Positions 32,036 to 43,930 of a stretch of 64,000 nt of DNA are shown here, piece by piece. The number at the start of each line of letters is the position of its first letter. The stretch's first letter is position 1. A model generated the notes under the pieces. That model saw only the letters and a list, made by a program, of their open reading frames with translations, was not told the origin of the DNA and searched no databases. Source of the DNA: Tiliqua scincoides (Eukaryota; Chordata; Lepidosauria; Squamata; Scincidae); the NCBI RefSeq assembly GCF_035046505.1, contig NC_089823.1, positions 8,970,044 to 9,034,043 of the forward strand, read 5' to 3'. Made by a program: the position numbers and the translations under genes.

Positions 32036-32484
32036 CGGAAACATACAAAATTATGCAGGGGATGGACAGAGTGGTTAGAGAGATGCTCTTTACACTCTCA
32101 CATAACACCAGAACCAGGGGACATCCACTAAAATTGAGTGTTGGCAGAGTTAGAACAGACAAGAGAAAATATTTCTTTACTCAGCGTGTGGTTGGCCTGT
32201 GGAACTCCTTGCCACAGGATGTGGTGATGGCATCTGGCCTGGACGCCTTTAAAGGGGGATTGGACAAGTTTCTGGTGGAAAAATCCATTACAGGTTACAA
32301 GCCATGATGTGTATGTGCAACCTCCTGATTTTAGAAATGGGCTATGACAGAAAGCCAATGCAAGGGAGGGCACCAGGATGAGGTCTCTTGTTATCTGTTG
32401 TGAGATACTGGTGGGCTGCTATGAGATACAGGAAGCTGGACTAGATGGGCCTATGGCCTGATCCAGTTGGGCTGTTCTTATGTT
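32036..32484 (+). mobile_element. CR1 LINE 3' fragment
   Basis: It begins ACATACAAAATTATGCAGGG, with the frame TYKIMQGMDRVVREMLFTL, TRTRGHPLKLSVGRVRTDKR, VVGLWNSLPQDVVMASGLDA, GLDKFLVEKSITGYKP, stop. The 3' UTR ends GTTGGGCTGTTCTTATG. The ORF end is intact, marking a fairly young copy. Confidence 0.92.
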
Positions 32485-35400
32485 TGCTTCTCATGTAACA
32501 TTTTTCATGCCTTCCTTGGAGGTGCAAGAATGGGGGAAGCCATATCTGTTAAATTTTTGCTTGTCATCCATTGTTAAATGCACAAGAACCCTACTAAGCA
32601 AAAGTGGTAAATGTAACAGCTGTAGCAATTCTCTGCCTCTCGAAGTGCAAGAGAGCAAGAACAGTGACAGCTCTATACTATCCCTATCAAGAAACAGTGA
32701 ATCAATCAAACCTGAGACAGAATAAATAAGCAAGGACTCAGCCGATATGAAACATACATCTTAACTTTTTTTTTTCATTGTGTGTGCTTTATTTTTCCTT
32801 TTCTTTTTCTTTTTTTACACAAATGGAATGAATGCATTGAGTATTTACACTTAACAGGAGTGAATGCTGTATAGTGTATTTGTAAACACCAGTCCCGATT
32901 CAGAGTAACCCCAACCCACAAAATCACATCGGCATTAAGAAACGTCTTTTGTTGAAGAGAAGCAGGTAAAAAGAAAATGGTCAAGAACAAAGCAAACAGC
33001 ACATTGCTCTCTAGAGTTCAGACAAGTCAATTTCAGCACACAAACTCATCAATTTTAAAGGAACCAAGAGATCCTGGGATTCTGCAGGGCCATTTGTTTC
33101 AGTCATGATGTTCAGAAGTTAGCAATATACCCCTCCTTCCTCTCCCTGTAGAAATCAAAGCCTGTTCCAGATCTCCCCCTTCATTTTCTGCCAGGCCAGT
33201 ACAAACCATATATTGCAGCCAATGGAGGAATTATTCTTGTGGACACACAAAACTCTGGTCAGAATGGGACACTTGAGAGCAACCTGAACCTGGATTTAGC
33301 AGCAGTTTTCTAACACTTTTCCAGAGAACCCTAAGGGTTCCTCAGAGACTTACCAAAGGCTCCCTGATGACGATCAGTCATGCTGGACAAGCTTACCTGA
33401 AATATAACTTACCTTCTGCTACTTCCCCCAGGTATGTGAGGGGTAGAAGGTGAGGCAGTGTCGCCCCATCAGAGTTCTTGGAAAAATACCACCACCGCTA
33501 TGATCATGCAAACCCTTACAACCCATGTGCTCCAGCCGTTCAGAGCATGTGGGTTGTGAATGTTTGTGCACTCACGGCTGGTGCTTTTTGAAGAACCCCA
33601 GCGGGGCATCGCTGTCTCACCTTCCACCCCACTCCGCATGTTGCTGACTGCCTCTCACCCTGCAGCAATGCAAAGTCACAGGGATACATACTTTTGCTGC
33701 AATAGTGAGGTCCAACAAACCAGCCAGTAATTTCTGCTGAGCTAAACAATGGAGTATGTTTTAAAACACTCTGTCCCCTTCCACGTTAGTGGTTCTTCCA
33801 GGTTCCAGGTTCACATGTTAGTGGTTCTTCTGAGAACCCTTGAACTACAGCATTCCCAACAGATCTTACAAGGAAACATATTCTGTTTTCGCCAGAGGGA
33901 GCTTGGTGAGCTGCGCTTTTAAATGCATGAACTTTTTCCTACCCATTTCAGCTCAGTGAAGTTTAACAAGAAATAGTAAATTCAACTTATTCTTACTTAC
34001 TTGCTCCATGCCATTGGGACAGGATGGACTCTAAATTCATTTTATAGAACTCTTGAAATGAATCCTAATTCCCATGATTCGTTTTAATCAAGGATGGTAC
34101 CCAGTGAAATAAATCTTAGTTAAGCAACAGCCTATTAATTGATTAACAGCCCGATCATATTCATGTCTATTCAGAAGTTCCATTGTATTCAGTAGTGTTC
34201 ATTCCCAGGTAAACGTGCATAGGGAACTCACTTTCCTGGGAGTAGGTCCCACTGAACACAATAGGACTTACATCTGAGTAGACCTGCTTAGGATTGTGCC
34301 CTAAATCTTGCAGATGGCAAAAAAGTATGTCTAAAGTACAAAACCAGTGTTCTGAGATGGTGAACGTAGCAAGAGGCATTCTATGATAACGAAGGAGAAT
34401 GCCTCTTTTAAAATGGTGCCTGCCACTTGCTCTTAAAAAAAAAAAAGTGTATAAAAAGATTCATGCTTGTAAAATAATGTGTTCCTTCAGGGATGCTGCT
34501 TTAGTTTATGAAAGAAGGGCTTTAAGCAAGTATTCCAAGTAATTCAATGATTAAATGGCACAGCCCTAATTTTTGCACCAGTGTATCCACAAGAATCATT
34601 TCAAAAATCAGCATATGGGTGCAAAATATTGCATTGTCACTGGTGTTTAGTATCTTTTATTAAGTTTGTGAAACTTTAGATTTAAAGCATTCAAAATTCC
34701 CGACCGGTCTTGCTTTCTTCCGCCGCACTGTGCGACTGTTCCTGCGGGGCTCTCATTTGAGAACAGGAAGGAAGTAGAACTTCTGTTAGCTGGTTGTTCC
34801 AACAATCCAAATTCCTTACATGTCTCATAGAGAATGATGAAAATGGGGATGACTCACATGAATGTGGGGTAGGAGAGAAAAGAATCTTAACCCCTAGTGG
34901 AGAGAGAGAGAGAGAATGGGTGAAGATCAGAAAGACTGGGGAAAAGACTGACAGGGAAGTATGCAGAGGTGCGTGGTTGGAGAACGGAAAGAGAGGGAGA
35001 ACATGGCTGCCATGGTGATGACATGACTGGGGTTGCTCCAGCCCTGATGGACCACTGTGGCCTATAAGGTACTTCCCATTGCAGATGTGGCCAAACTGCA
35101 GGCAACCACTCATGGGTCCTAGAACAGACATCCATACACTTGGGCAAAAGTAGATCCCATGCCTTCAGACCTATAGCAAGAACCAGGCACAACTCAGCTA
35201 CAAAATATGTTACTCAGGACTTGTCAAGGCCATGCTTCTGTTTCCCTGTAGATGTTGGGGGGGGGGGGAGTACAGGATAGCCAGCCAGTAGGGCTGAGGA
35301 GGACTTTCCCCTCCCCCTTTTTTTGCGGTATGGAATGCTGCTTTGCTGCATGCTACAATTTGCGTCAAAGGCAATGCCAAACCATAGGATCAAGCTGTCT

Positions 35401-36152
35401 GAACGATAGACAGCCCGCCCCAGAACAATTTCTCTCTCTCTCTCACTCTCTCACGCGCACACATGAACCAGGCAATTCAGACAGATATAGTTTATTTATG
35501 CTTGGAGTATGAAACAGAGTTGCGCAAAGTAGAGTTTGGGTGGTGGGTACAGAGCTATACTTCCACAGATGCTCAGCTCTCACTGACAGCAAGCAGCAGA
35601 AGGGATAGCCCCAGATCATCAAGTCTAATCTCTAATCAGTACTACTTTTGAGCCTGCTGACTTATTTTGAGTGAATGCAAGGCAAGGATTCACTCCAAAG
35701 CAGAAAATAAGTCTGCAATCCTGCACACACTTACTTGAGAATAGGACTCTGTGGGGCTTATTTCTGAGTAGACATGCAGAGGACTGGGTAGTGATTTTCC
35801 TGCTCTTGTATCCTGAAGGCAAGGTGCTTTTCTAAGGCAGAGTCCCTTATTCCCCTTTCAGGAGGGCTTTAAAAACAGATATGATGCCTTGGTGCAGTTT
35901 GAAACTGACCATTAACACCTGGGTTGATGGAGGACTGGAGAAACAGTTCCTTTCCTGGCCTCCGCCATTTAATTCTGGAGAAGTCTGACAGCACAACCCT
36001 AAACATATTTACTCAGAGGTACGTCCCCTTTTGTTCAGTGGTGATTAGTCCCAGGTATGTGAGTTTAGGATTAGAATAACTTGCAAGAAAACTCTTCAGA
36101 ACTGGACACTTTTCCTTTAGGCTCCATAACTTCCCCACTAACTCAGGCAGGA
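32485..36152. other. repeat-dotted sequence between the CR1 and the DLG2 3' UTR
   Basis: Unclassified in the main; it may include distal DLG2 3' UTR. A minus-strand AATAAA is at 32,788-32,793, followed by an A-rich stretch. Remnants of the CAGCCCAATCCTA MITE lie at about 34,149-34,301 (two joined copies, the first flanked by TAA), 35,708-35,790 and 35,990-36,085. At 33,300-33,860 phrases like AGAGAACCCTAAGGGTTCCT and GGTTCTTCTGAGAACCCTTG hint at another hAT remnant. (TC)n occurs near 35,430. No genes. Confidence 0.4.
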
Positions 36153-36448
36153 CAGTAGCATAGCTAGAGAAGGATCACAGCACCAAGTTTTTCCAGGTGC
36201 CTAAGGGCACAATCCTATGCATGTCTATTCAGACGTAAGCCCTGTTGGGCTCGGTGGGGCTCACTCCCAGGAAAGTGTAGATAGGATTGCAGCCTGAATG
36301 TGCTGTGCAAGTGGCCCTTCAGAGTCATTCCAAGTAGTGAGAGCAAACTGTTGCCTGGCATGGCCCTGAAGGGGAGGGGCCACTTGCACAGTGCATTGAG
36401 GTGGCTGCAAAAACTTAGGGCCGTGACCCCCCTCTAGCTACGCTACTG
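36153..36448. mobile_element. hAT-like MITE (TSD AGGCAGGA/T) with a nested palindromic MITE
   Basis: The ends are CAGTAGCATAGCTAGAG and CTCTAGCTACGCTACTG. The flanks AGGCAGGA (36,145-36,152) and AGGCAGGT (36,449-36,456) match at 7 of 8. The interior contains a 90-bp palindromic MITE (about 36,207-36,297: CACAATCCTATGCATGTC to AGTGTAGATAGGATTGCAG). Confidence 0.82.
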
Positions 36449-39400
36449 AGGCAGGTCACAAAAAAGGGAAAAATTACTGTATCTGAGAGAACTCTGTGTA
36501 TGCACAATGGTTTGTAGACAGAGAGGAGGAGAAACAAGTTTTTTTTAAAAAAATTGCATGTTGTCACACACATAGTAAGATATCCATACAAGTGAATGTA
36601 AAACCATGGTATTTTTTTGGTTTGGTCTGGACTGTCAAAGGTGCTACAAATTGTGCCAGAAAAAAACAAAACATAAGAAATAGCACCAGGGATGTGGTCT
36701 GGCACGGTCCCCTAAAGAATCCAGCATTTGCCAAGCCTCCCATTCTCCAACCCCTTGTCCAAAGTGTTCTCATGGGTCTGATCCAGCATTTAGTAAACTA
36801 TAAACCGATCTCCCTGATCTTTTCAAGAATTCCCATTGTGATTTGCCAACCTGTGAAGCCCCACCTGTTTATACTGCACAGCCTCTCCACCTCTTAGAGT
36901 AGCAGGATCTTTTGCAAATAGGGGAGAGGGCTAATGCTTGAGAACCATACAGGACCCCTTTCAGCTGCCAAGGAACATGAAATATAGGAACATCCAGACA
37001 TGAAACAAATGAAAATGAAAGCCCAAAGAAGGACAAGAGTTTCTTTTGTTGCTTCTCTTGGTGGTTTTTTTTTTCTCTCTCTCCCCCCCCCCCCCAAATA
37101 TACAGTTTCATTATTTTGTGTTTGCTTAAAAAAAGTGCAATGACAACTTTAAGCTGGTAGCACAAAAGCACACAGGGAAACAGAACAAATCAAATGTTAC
37201 TACAGTAACCAAGGACTCATGGAAAAACTGATTGTTCTCAGCCACAGTGATATAGCCAAACTGGAGAGCACATCGCGCGACCAGAGCATTTACCAGTGGA
37301 GGATCGTTCTCTTAAAAGGTTGCATGCAGAACTGAGAAGCAAACAAACAAACAGAAAAGCTGATGTGAGTGCTTAAAAAAACCAAAAGTGGAAAACCAGA
37401 CTGAAAGGTTTTGTTTCAGGAAGGTGGGGTAAGTGGGTGAGGCCCCAGACCTGAGACAACAGCATTATGCTGACATAAAAATGAACCACCCACCCTTCCC
37501 AAGGGTTTGGGCTTTTACTGTGGACTTCTGCAGAGTAATTCCCAAACTTCACTTTTCCTACATTTATTTATTTAATTCTTTTAAAACTTAAGGAAAGAAA
37601 ACAAGTTTTTTTAGCCCTTCTGATTTGGAAAATATTTAATATTTTGATGAGTCAACTCATCCAAGCAACTCATCAAAACGCCTTTTTCTTCTTCTTTCTA
37701 TTTTTTTTTTTTGCAAGTCTGCAGCTAGCTGGCCAGATTGAGGCAAAATAGTTAACAGTGTGAAGAGGAGAAAGCCTTTCTCATGCTCTTTTTAAAGAGT
37801 AGTTAACAGGGCCAGTGTGGTCCAGTGAACAGTGAGCTGAGCTATGGGGGTGACATTCACTGCCAAGGCAAACTTGGGGAAGTTTCTCTCTCTCTCTCTC
37901 TCTCTCTCTCCACACACACACACACACACACACACAGTTTCCTGTGCTCCCCATTTGTGAAATGGGGCTAATGACTCAAAGATTATGAAGCATCTTGAGT
38001 GTTAAAAGTGCTACATAAAACATGAACAACAGCTCTGGCCCTTGAAAGTCAGAAAACTTTAAAGTCATAGCATATTTCTAATCAGCTAATTCTATCTACG
38101 AGATTTTGGCCCTGATCCAGAAATTCCATGGAGGTGTAAGTGCTCTCATGTACTGAGGAATGTATTCTCATGTACTGTACCTCCACTCACTCAGATCTGC
38201 CCTGTCCAGTGAGGAAATGGGGAAGGCTGGTTGGTTCATGGAGTTCTACACTGGGGAACTTAAATTGTAATCAAGAGAAAATTAGTGTTTGAAACTTGTG
38301 GGACTTAAATGCAAAATGTATTATTTAAATGCCCTATGACTTAGAAGTGCCTATTTGTCTCTGGATTGATTTCTTTGAGAGCCTGAAACATTTTTTTGAA
38401 TGAGAAGGTATGATGTTTGGAAAAAGAAAAGTGGCATTTGTTCTTAAAATATACTTATAAATAGAAGCCACAATAATTGCTTTATATTGCCCAAGAAGAG
38501 CTGTAATGAAATGGACTCCGATAAAGGATGGGCAGGGGCTAGTTTTTCCTCCTCTCACCCTGAAAATAATCCAGCAATAAAAGTACTCTGAGAGATCATT
38601 TTGCACTACCCTCTTGGCATGTAAACAGGAACAGCTGGATCTGAAAGGCCCAAGTGGCAAAGATGAGACTTCCATTCACTTCTTGCAGTACTTTAACTGA
38701 TCAGATGCTTACTACTCTCAAAGACTCAGCATCTGCCTCTGTGGAAGATTCACTGCCAAGCATGTACAGAGTTCACTCCCTGCATCTCTGAGCTGCTGAT
38801 GCTTTATTCACTTGGGATGAGAAAGCATCGTTTCTAGGCGGCTTCTGCACAGCAATGAGATCTGATATTTAAAAAAATATATATCTTCTAAGCACTCACA
38901 TTCAACATAACTCATTTCCGCTCAGTGAACAAATTATGGGGGGGAAAGTGGGGGACCCTTAATTAAATACAGAAGCCCAACCATCTAATTCCTCATATTT
39001 TTTAGCCAAATCATTACCCCCCCCCAAGACTTCTAAACACAGGAGCTAAAGGGGCCATCACAAAAGGGGCCGTGCCACATCCAGCAGTAATGTGAGCACT
39101 GTAGATTGACCCCCAACACTCACTCTCAGTTTCTGATACACCACTCACAACTTTACAGACTTGAAGCTACAGTTTTATCAATGGCTTGCCAGCAAAAATG
39201 CACCATCGTTTTTGGCAATTTCCTTATAAAGACTTAGGCAAGACAGTGAAGTGGATTTAAAATGGGGCCTGTTTTCATTAATTGAAACAAAAACAGAACA
39301 TGCATTCAAGCATCTGATATTTACTTTTAGGGGGGCGGGAGGAGTCATTTTAGTTAAAAGACTCATCTGAGGATTTTTTTAAATGTTCCATGTATATTTC

Positions 39401-40687
39401 AAGAGTGCTTCCTATAGGAACTTTATCAACTAAAATAAAAAAAAAAGAAAATACCACAATTAAATCAAGGAGAGAGAAGAGAGCATCTAAAACTTAAGAT
39501 TCTTAGGAAATCTGCTAGAGAAAACAATGAGATAGTGCAACTTGAAATCCCCCCTTTGCATTTTGCAGCCATCCAAGGGTGAAAAATAGTTCACCTTTCA
39601 ATTACTTACTCTTTACAAAATATCTCACAAAATATTTTGTCACCTATAGAAATTAGCGCCTATACATCAATATAGATTCTTTAATAAATTATTCCATCTG
39701 TAAGTAAGTGCCTTCTATCTTTATATAAATGATAATATAGACAATCACAAAAAAAAAATGTAAAGCTTTTCCCATTTGTACCCCTCTTGGTCAAGTTTAA
39801 GTACCATGAACCTTTGCGCCTGTGTGTGAACCTGTCTGGAGACAGAATGCTTCCCTTCATGCCAAATCCCATTGAACAAACCCACACTGTTGTTCGGAAC
39901 CTGATGAAATGGTGGATCTGAAGCAGTCAGGGGGAAAAAAAACAACATGTTCCAGATTGGTTTCAGAAAAGAAGAGAGATGTGCATAGTTGCATGACAGT
40001 CAAGGTGTAGCAAATACCAATGTCCTATGACCAAAATTCAGTCCCTGATCCACTATCCAGAAGAATCTATTCAAGGTCTTTGCAGAAGTTTGTGGAACAT
40101 GGATCAGGTTCTGGAGGATTCTGTCCTGCAAGGCGCGTGGCACTCTGCTTTTCATCTAGGGAACCAGTTAAGGATGAGTTTCATCGAAGTCCACTGCAAA
40201 CTCCCGCCATATGGATTGGAGCCAGAGTGATGCTCCTTGCAGGATCCTGCGACAACCTTGAGGACCCAGGAATCTCTTCTTAAAGCAATCAATAAACACA
40301 TGGAGCTGAGCCAAGAAAATGAACTGGCATGGAGTGGAGGCAGAACCATTCATCACCCCTCTCAGACAGCAAGGGCCTCCGTGTCTAAAGTCTGTGTCTA
40401 CAAATGGCGTGGCAGACACGCTACAAGTCTTTTTTGTTGGTTTGTTTTTATATGGCAAAACGTCTTTTTTTTTCTTTTTCTTTACCCTTTATGACCAAAT
40501 CAATGTCCTTCATGGCTTCAAACACTTTGTGTTGTACATTCAGAAAAAATTCACATTGACTGCAAGAAACATAAAAGCACCCACCCCCCAAAAAAAAATA
40601 TCTCCCCAGAAAAAAGCTTCCAAATAATACAGGGTTAAATTTTCTTCTAAATATGCTTCCGTCAGGATCAGAGGTGAAGTGGCTAAT
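36449..40687 (-). other. DLG2: probable DLG2 3' UTR (end not determined) and downstream flank
   Basis: From the DLG2 stop leftward for about 4.2 kb the sequence is AT-rich, largely free of interspersed repeats and has no credible ORF, as expected for a long brain-gene 3' UTR. Minus-strand AATAAA hexamers occur at 38,803-38,808 and 37,563-37,568, and another at 32,788-32,793 beyond a repeat-rich stretch. Any could end a transcript; none can be chosen by eye. A (TC)n(AC)n tract lies at about 37,886-37,937. The call is inferred from position; RNA ends are not visible in DNA. Confidence 0.5.
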
Positions 40688-40794
40688 TTATAGCTTTTCC
40701 TTGGAAGGAACCCAGATGAAAGGCCCAGATTGTTCTTCAATTATGAATTTGCATTGGTTATATATATCTTCTAAAGTATCTCCTTGGACAATAG
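40688..40794 (-). CDS. DLG2: DLG2 terminal coding exon with stop (...[12 protein letters not shown])
   Basis: The exon begins after acceptor ttttctacag. With the carried-over G it reads [28 protein letters not shown] and VPSKEKL, followed by TAA at 40,688-40,690 on the minus strand. It gives 107 coding nt. The C-terminus KEKL is the end of DLG2. The homologue I remember has KLVIEEQ and WIPSKEKL, so the changes (KFIIEEQ, WVPS) are conservative. The exon continues leftward as 3' UTR. Confidence 0.97.
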
Positions 40795-41810
40795 CTGTAG
40801 AAAAGAAATAGATTTTCTGACAAAACAGTTTACATGATCAGATATCCAGGAGTGCATCATTTTGACAGGGCCCCCCCCCTCCAAACCAACATGGAATCCT
40901 TTCACAGAAAAGTGACTCCCATAGGGCTGTACATCTAAAGGACACCAGAGCTTCTGGAGATGGGACTTTTGTGGAGTGGGGGGAGAGATGAGGTGGGAGG
41001 ATTGCATGTTGTTCAACTCCTAGATTGGTTTACTACCTATCTGGCTTCTATTTTATCTAGTGCACCATCTAAAATTAATCTCCAGCTTTGCTAATATAAA
41101 GACAATCATCTTTTTTTTTTTTATTCTGCTTGATGACTCAGAAGGGTGATGACCATTTGTTCAACTTAATGCTAGGGAGAGAGAGAGCCCAGGAGCTGCC
41201 AAATTCAATATTTTGAGAAACACTGGACAACAGCTGTCACTGCCAGTCCCAGTAGTCAGTGCTGGCACTAGGTTTCTGAAAGCCATGGGCCAAAGCCTTT
41301 CACTGGGCCCCCCATCAATCCTTATAGGGCACCAGTCAGTACTGCTGGCACCATATTTCAGGAGTCAGTGATTGCTCCAGCCAGGTGGGCCCTCTGATGG
41401 GCACTAGCCTCTGGCCAGCCCCTGACACCATCTCTTGGTGCAACCTGAAATCTGTCTGGAAAAGGCTTATTAAATTCAGGCTGTAGCCCTATACACAATC
41501 ACCTTGGAGTACATCCCATGGAACTCAGTGGGACTTATTTCTGAGAACATATGCATAGGATTGGGATGGAAGCCTGCATAAACCCTCATGTGGTCTATTT
41601 TGGGATTATTACAAAGGGTGGACTTTGGGGGCTTTTTCATCATGCCCTCCCTGCTTTATCTCCCACCTCAACTTTGTTCAACATCTAAGCTGAAGAAGAG
41701 TATTAGGGACCTCAAAAATTTGCTCACTGCTTGGGGCACTTTGCAAACTGAAAGGCAGGGTATAAGTCTATAAATAAGTGCTTGAAAATATTACAGTTCA
41801 TCCTATAGAG

Positions 41811-42110
41811 CAGGGGTCTTCAAACCCGGGCCCGGGGGCCAGATGCGGCCTGCGGCAATCCTCTGTCCGGCCCCTGGCCAGGCTCTTGTCCCCTGAAAGC
41901 CTCTGGCCCACTTGGCCAAACATGACTGGAACTGTGCTCTGGTTGCTTATGGAGGGTGTTCTGAGGGCCAGAGAGGTTCATTTATTCACACATCTAAGTT
42001 CCATCTCTAATTTATTTATATACATTTTATATTTAAATTTTTTTTCTGGCCCCCAACACCACGCCAGATATTTGATGAGGCCCTCTGGCCAAAAAGTTTG
42101 GGGACCTCTG
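41811..42110. mobile_element. hAT-like element, 300 bp (TSD CTATAGAG/CTGTAGAG)
   Basis: Ends CAGGGGTCTTCAAACCC and AAGTTTGGGGACCTCTG. The flanking octamers CTATAGAG (41,803-41,810) and CTGTAGAG (42,111-42,118) match at 7 of 8. The interior includes GGCCAGATGCGGCCTGCGG and CCCCCAACACCACGCCAG. CAGGGGTC ends are typical of vertebrate hAT/Charlie-like elements. Confidence 0.85.
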
Positions 42111-42250
42111 CTGTAGAGCTTACTCTGATCTAGGGAGCAATGCTTAGGAACTCTCCCAGGTCCTGACAGCCCTCCTGGATTCCCCCTATATTGCTGTCAT
42201 CTCAGATCCTTTCCAAGGCACCCCACAGCACCCCTACAGGTTGATGACTG

Positions 42251-42393
42251 GTTGGCAACCTTCAGTCTCGAAAGACTATGGTATAAGCCTACAGCACCCG
42301 GTATTCCCAGGCGGTCTCCCATCCAAGTATTAACCAGGCCTGACCCTGCTTAGCTTCCGAGATCAGACGAGATCGGGCATGTGCAGGGTAACA
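42251..42393 (-). mobile_element. 5S-rRNA-derived SINE, best-preserved copy (TSD GTTGATGACTG)
   Basis: A perfect 11-bp duplication GTTGATGACTG brackets it (42,240-42,250 and 42,394-42,404). On the minus strand it contains about 109 nt of 5S rRNA: GCCCGATCTCGTCTGATCTC, GGAAGCTAAGCAGGGTCAGG (A box), TGGATGGGAGACCGCC (intermediate element) and TGGGAATACCGGGTGCTGTA (C box). Then comes the 33-nt tail ATACCATAGTCTTTCG, AGACTGAAGGTTGCCAA. The internal pol III promoter is essentially intact. The tail is identical to the 3' end of the LINE at 1,952-3,890. Confidence 0.95.
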
Positions 42394-42609
42394 GTTGATG
42401 ACTGCTGCTGTGTAATTTGTGGAGACGGGGCTGGATCATGCAGCTTCCTTCCTGTGCTTGGGCTGTGGGCTCAGTGCCTGAACTCGCACGCTGCTCCCGT
42501 ATTAAGTTTCTGGAGGGCAATCCGACCCGTTTTCCCAGGACTCTACTGGAAACAGATCAGACATTCTGCCACACATGGTGAAAACAGAGACTTCCCAAGT
42601 GAGGAGTAC

Positions 42610-42701
42610 CTGTAAAATATTCTCCAAATTCTTGTTCTAACTTCATTGCACGGTCATATGTTTTCTTGGCTTGCTCCTCTGTGAGGCGTTTATTCATTTC
42701 C
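42610..42701 (-). CDS. DLG2: DLG2 GK-domain exon 4 ([20 protein letters not shown]), 92 nt
   Basis: The acceptor is tgttcctag and the donor gtactcc. After completing Met, the exon encodes [20 protein letters not shown], then [10 protein letters not shown] plus one base. It is the helical lid region of the GK-like domain, phase 2 in and phase 1 out. A young 5S-rRNA SINE (42,251-42,393) lies only about 215 bp into the following intron, and MITEs lie on both sides, but the exon itself is intact. Confidence 0.96.
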
Positions 42702-42936
42702 CTAGGAACAGAGTTGGAAACCTCCAGTAAAACAAAATCAATCAGCATTTTCATGAGCTCTGTCATGAAGCAAAAATCGGCCCCAACAGGTTGTCATTTT
42801 TTAAAAACATGTCCTAATTTTTTCAGCTTCCCTTCCTATGGGAATTGCTGGGCAAAATATGGTCACGTTGTTAGAAACCCCGAAAGTAAAAACTAAGAGG
42901 TGGTGGAGAGGGCAAAACACCCGACATATACTCAGT

Positions 42937-43171
42937 CAGTAGTGTAGCTAGAGGGAGTGCAAAGCACTAAGTTTTGCAGGGAGCCTCACCACGGTGTGCA
43001 AGCGGCCCTGCCTCTCCCTCCCCTTCAGAGCCATTCCAGGAGGCAAATGCTTCCAGGTTTTGCTTCCCTGCCCAGAATGGCTCTGAAGGGGAGGGGGTGG
43101 GGCATCTTGCACACTGTGGTGAGGCTCCCTGCAAAATTTATTGCTTGGCACCCCCTCTAGGTACACCACTG
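42937..43171. mobile_element. hAT-like MITE (CAGTAGTGTAGCTAGAGGGA family)
   Basis: The two halves are inverted: CAAAGCACTAAGTTTTGCAG at the left mirrors CTGCAAAATTTATTGCTTGG at the right, and GCTCTGAAGGGGAGG mirrors CCTCCCCTTCAGAGC. The ends are CAGTAGTGTAGCTAG and CTAGGTACACCACTG. Long internal inverted repeats make the whole element a hairpin. Confidence 0.75.
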
Positions 43172-43611
43172 TGCTCATTAGCATTCTTCTGTGCCCTGCA
43201 AGAGGACTAAAATGGTTTCCAGTTAAAAGTCCTTAGGGAAGATCTCTTTTCTCCTTCGTTATAATAGACAGTGGAAATGCGGGAAGAGATCTTTCCTAGG
43301 GCAATATGGCCAGGGCTTTATTGGGGCTGAAGTCTTCAAGGGCTTAGTCCCTGAAACATCAGTGCTAGGTGCAACTTTGGAACATGAAAATCAACCGTTT
43401 AGTGCCATGAAGCATTGGTTTTGCTTCACCACCGTGAATAACCAGAGCCTGCTCCCACACGCCACACTGGCCGGACTAGGAGTGGGGACACCAGGGGTTC
43501 ATATTCCCCTTTAGACAAAGGAACTCACTGGGAGACCTTGGTCCTGCCACTATCTCTCAGTCTGACCTATTGCACAGGGTTGTTGTAAGATTAAAGTGGG
43601 GGGGGGGGGAG

Positions 43612-43930
43612 CAGAGGCATTACTAGGGTTTGCATCATCTGATGCAGGAGGCCAGCATGTCACCCTCACAACGGACCTTCTCCCATGCAGTGGGCGGGGC
43701 AATGCCCACTGCTGCCCCTGCTGGTTTTTCAGCTATTACTTTTGATTGCATAGAGATATTTCAACACGGCTTGATTCATTACATTCTGATTGAAATTACA
43801 CATCGAGTGATATATAACATGATGGTATTATTCAAACACACCAAGATTTAAACATTTTTGGCTGGTGGTGGTGTCACCCCTCCTTGTACTCATCACCTGG
43901 TCCGACCCACACCCCCTAGCGATGACACTG
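43612..43930. mobile_element. hAT-like MITE (CAGAGGCATTACTAGGG)
   Basis: Its left end CAGAGGCATTACTAGGGTTT and right end ACCCCCTAGCGATGACACTG are inverted repeats like those at 17,254 and 27,507. No clear target duplication remains. Confidence 0.55.

Larger units (their letters stand above)
40795..42609. other. DLG2 last intron, with MITEs, a hAT element and a 5S SINE
   Basis: The intron is 1.8 kb between donor GTACTCC (42,609 side) and acceptor TTTTCTACAG (40,795 side). It contains a MITE remnant at about 41,480-41,570 (GCCCTATACACAATCACCTT ... TGCATAGGATTGGG), the hAT element at 41,811-42,110 and the 5S SINE at 42,251-42,393. Confidence 0.8.

Noticed and set aside
31190-32131. 313-codon plus-strand frame in the GC-rich block
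   Set aside because: It runs from a compositionally biased block straight into a CR1 fragment (YKIMQGMDRVVREML...). There is no domain, no splice context, and stop scarcity follows from GC content.
31959-32131. CR1 coding sequence as part of a host gene
   Set aside because: The frame only joins the preceding block by chance at the CR1 truncation point (about 32,036).
42251-42393. functional 5S rRNA gene
   Set aside because: The body is 5'-modified, lacks the T-run terminator at the right place, is fused to a LINE tail and has a perfect target duplication. It is a SINE.
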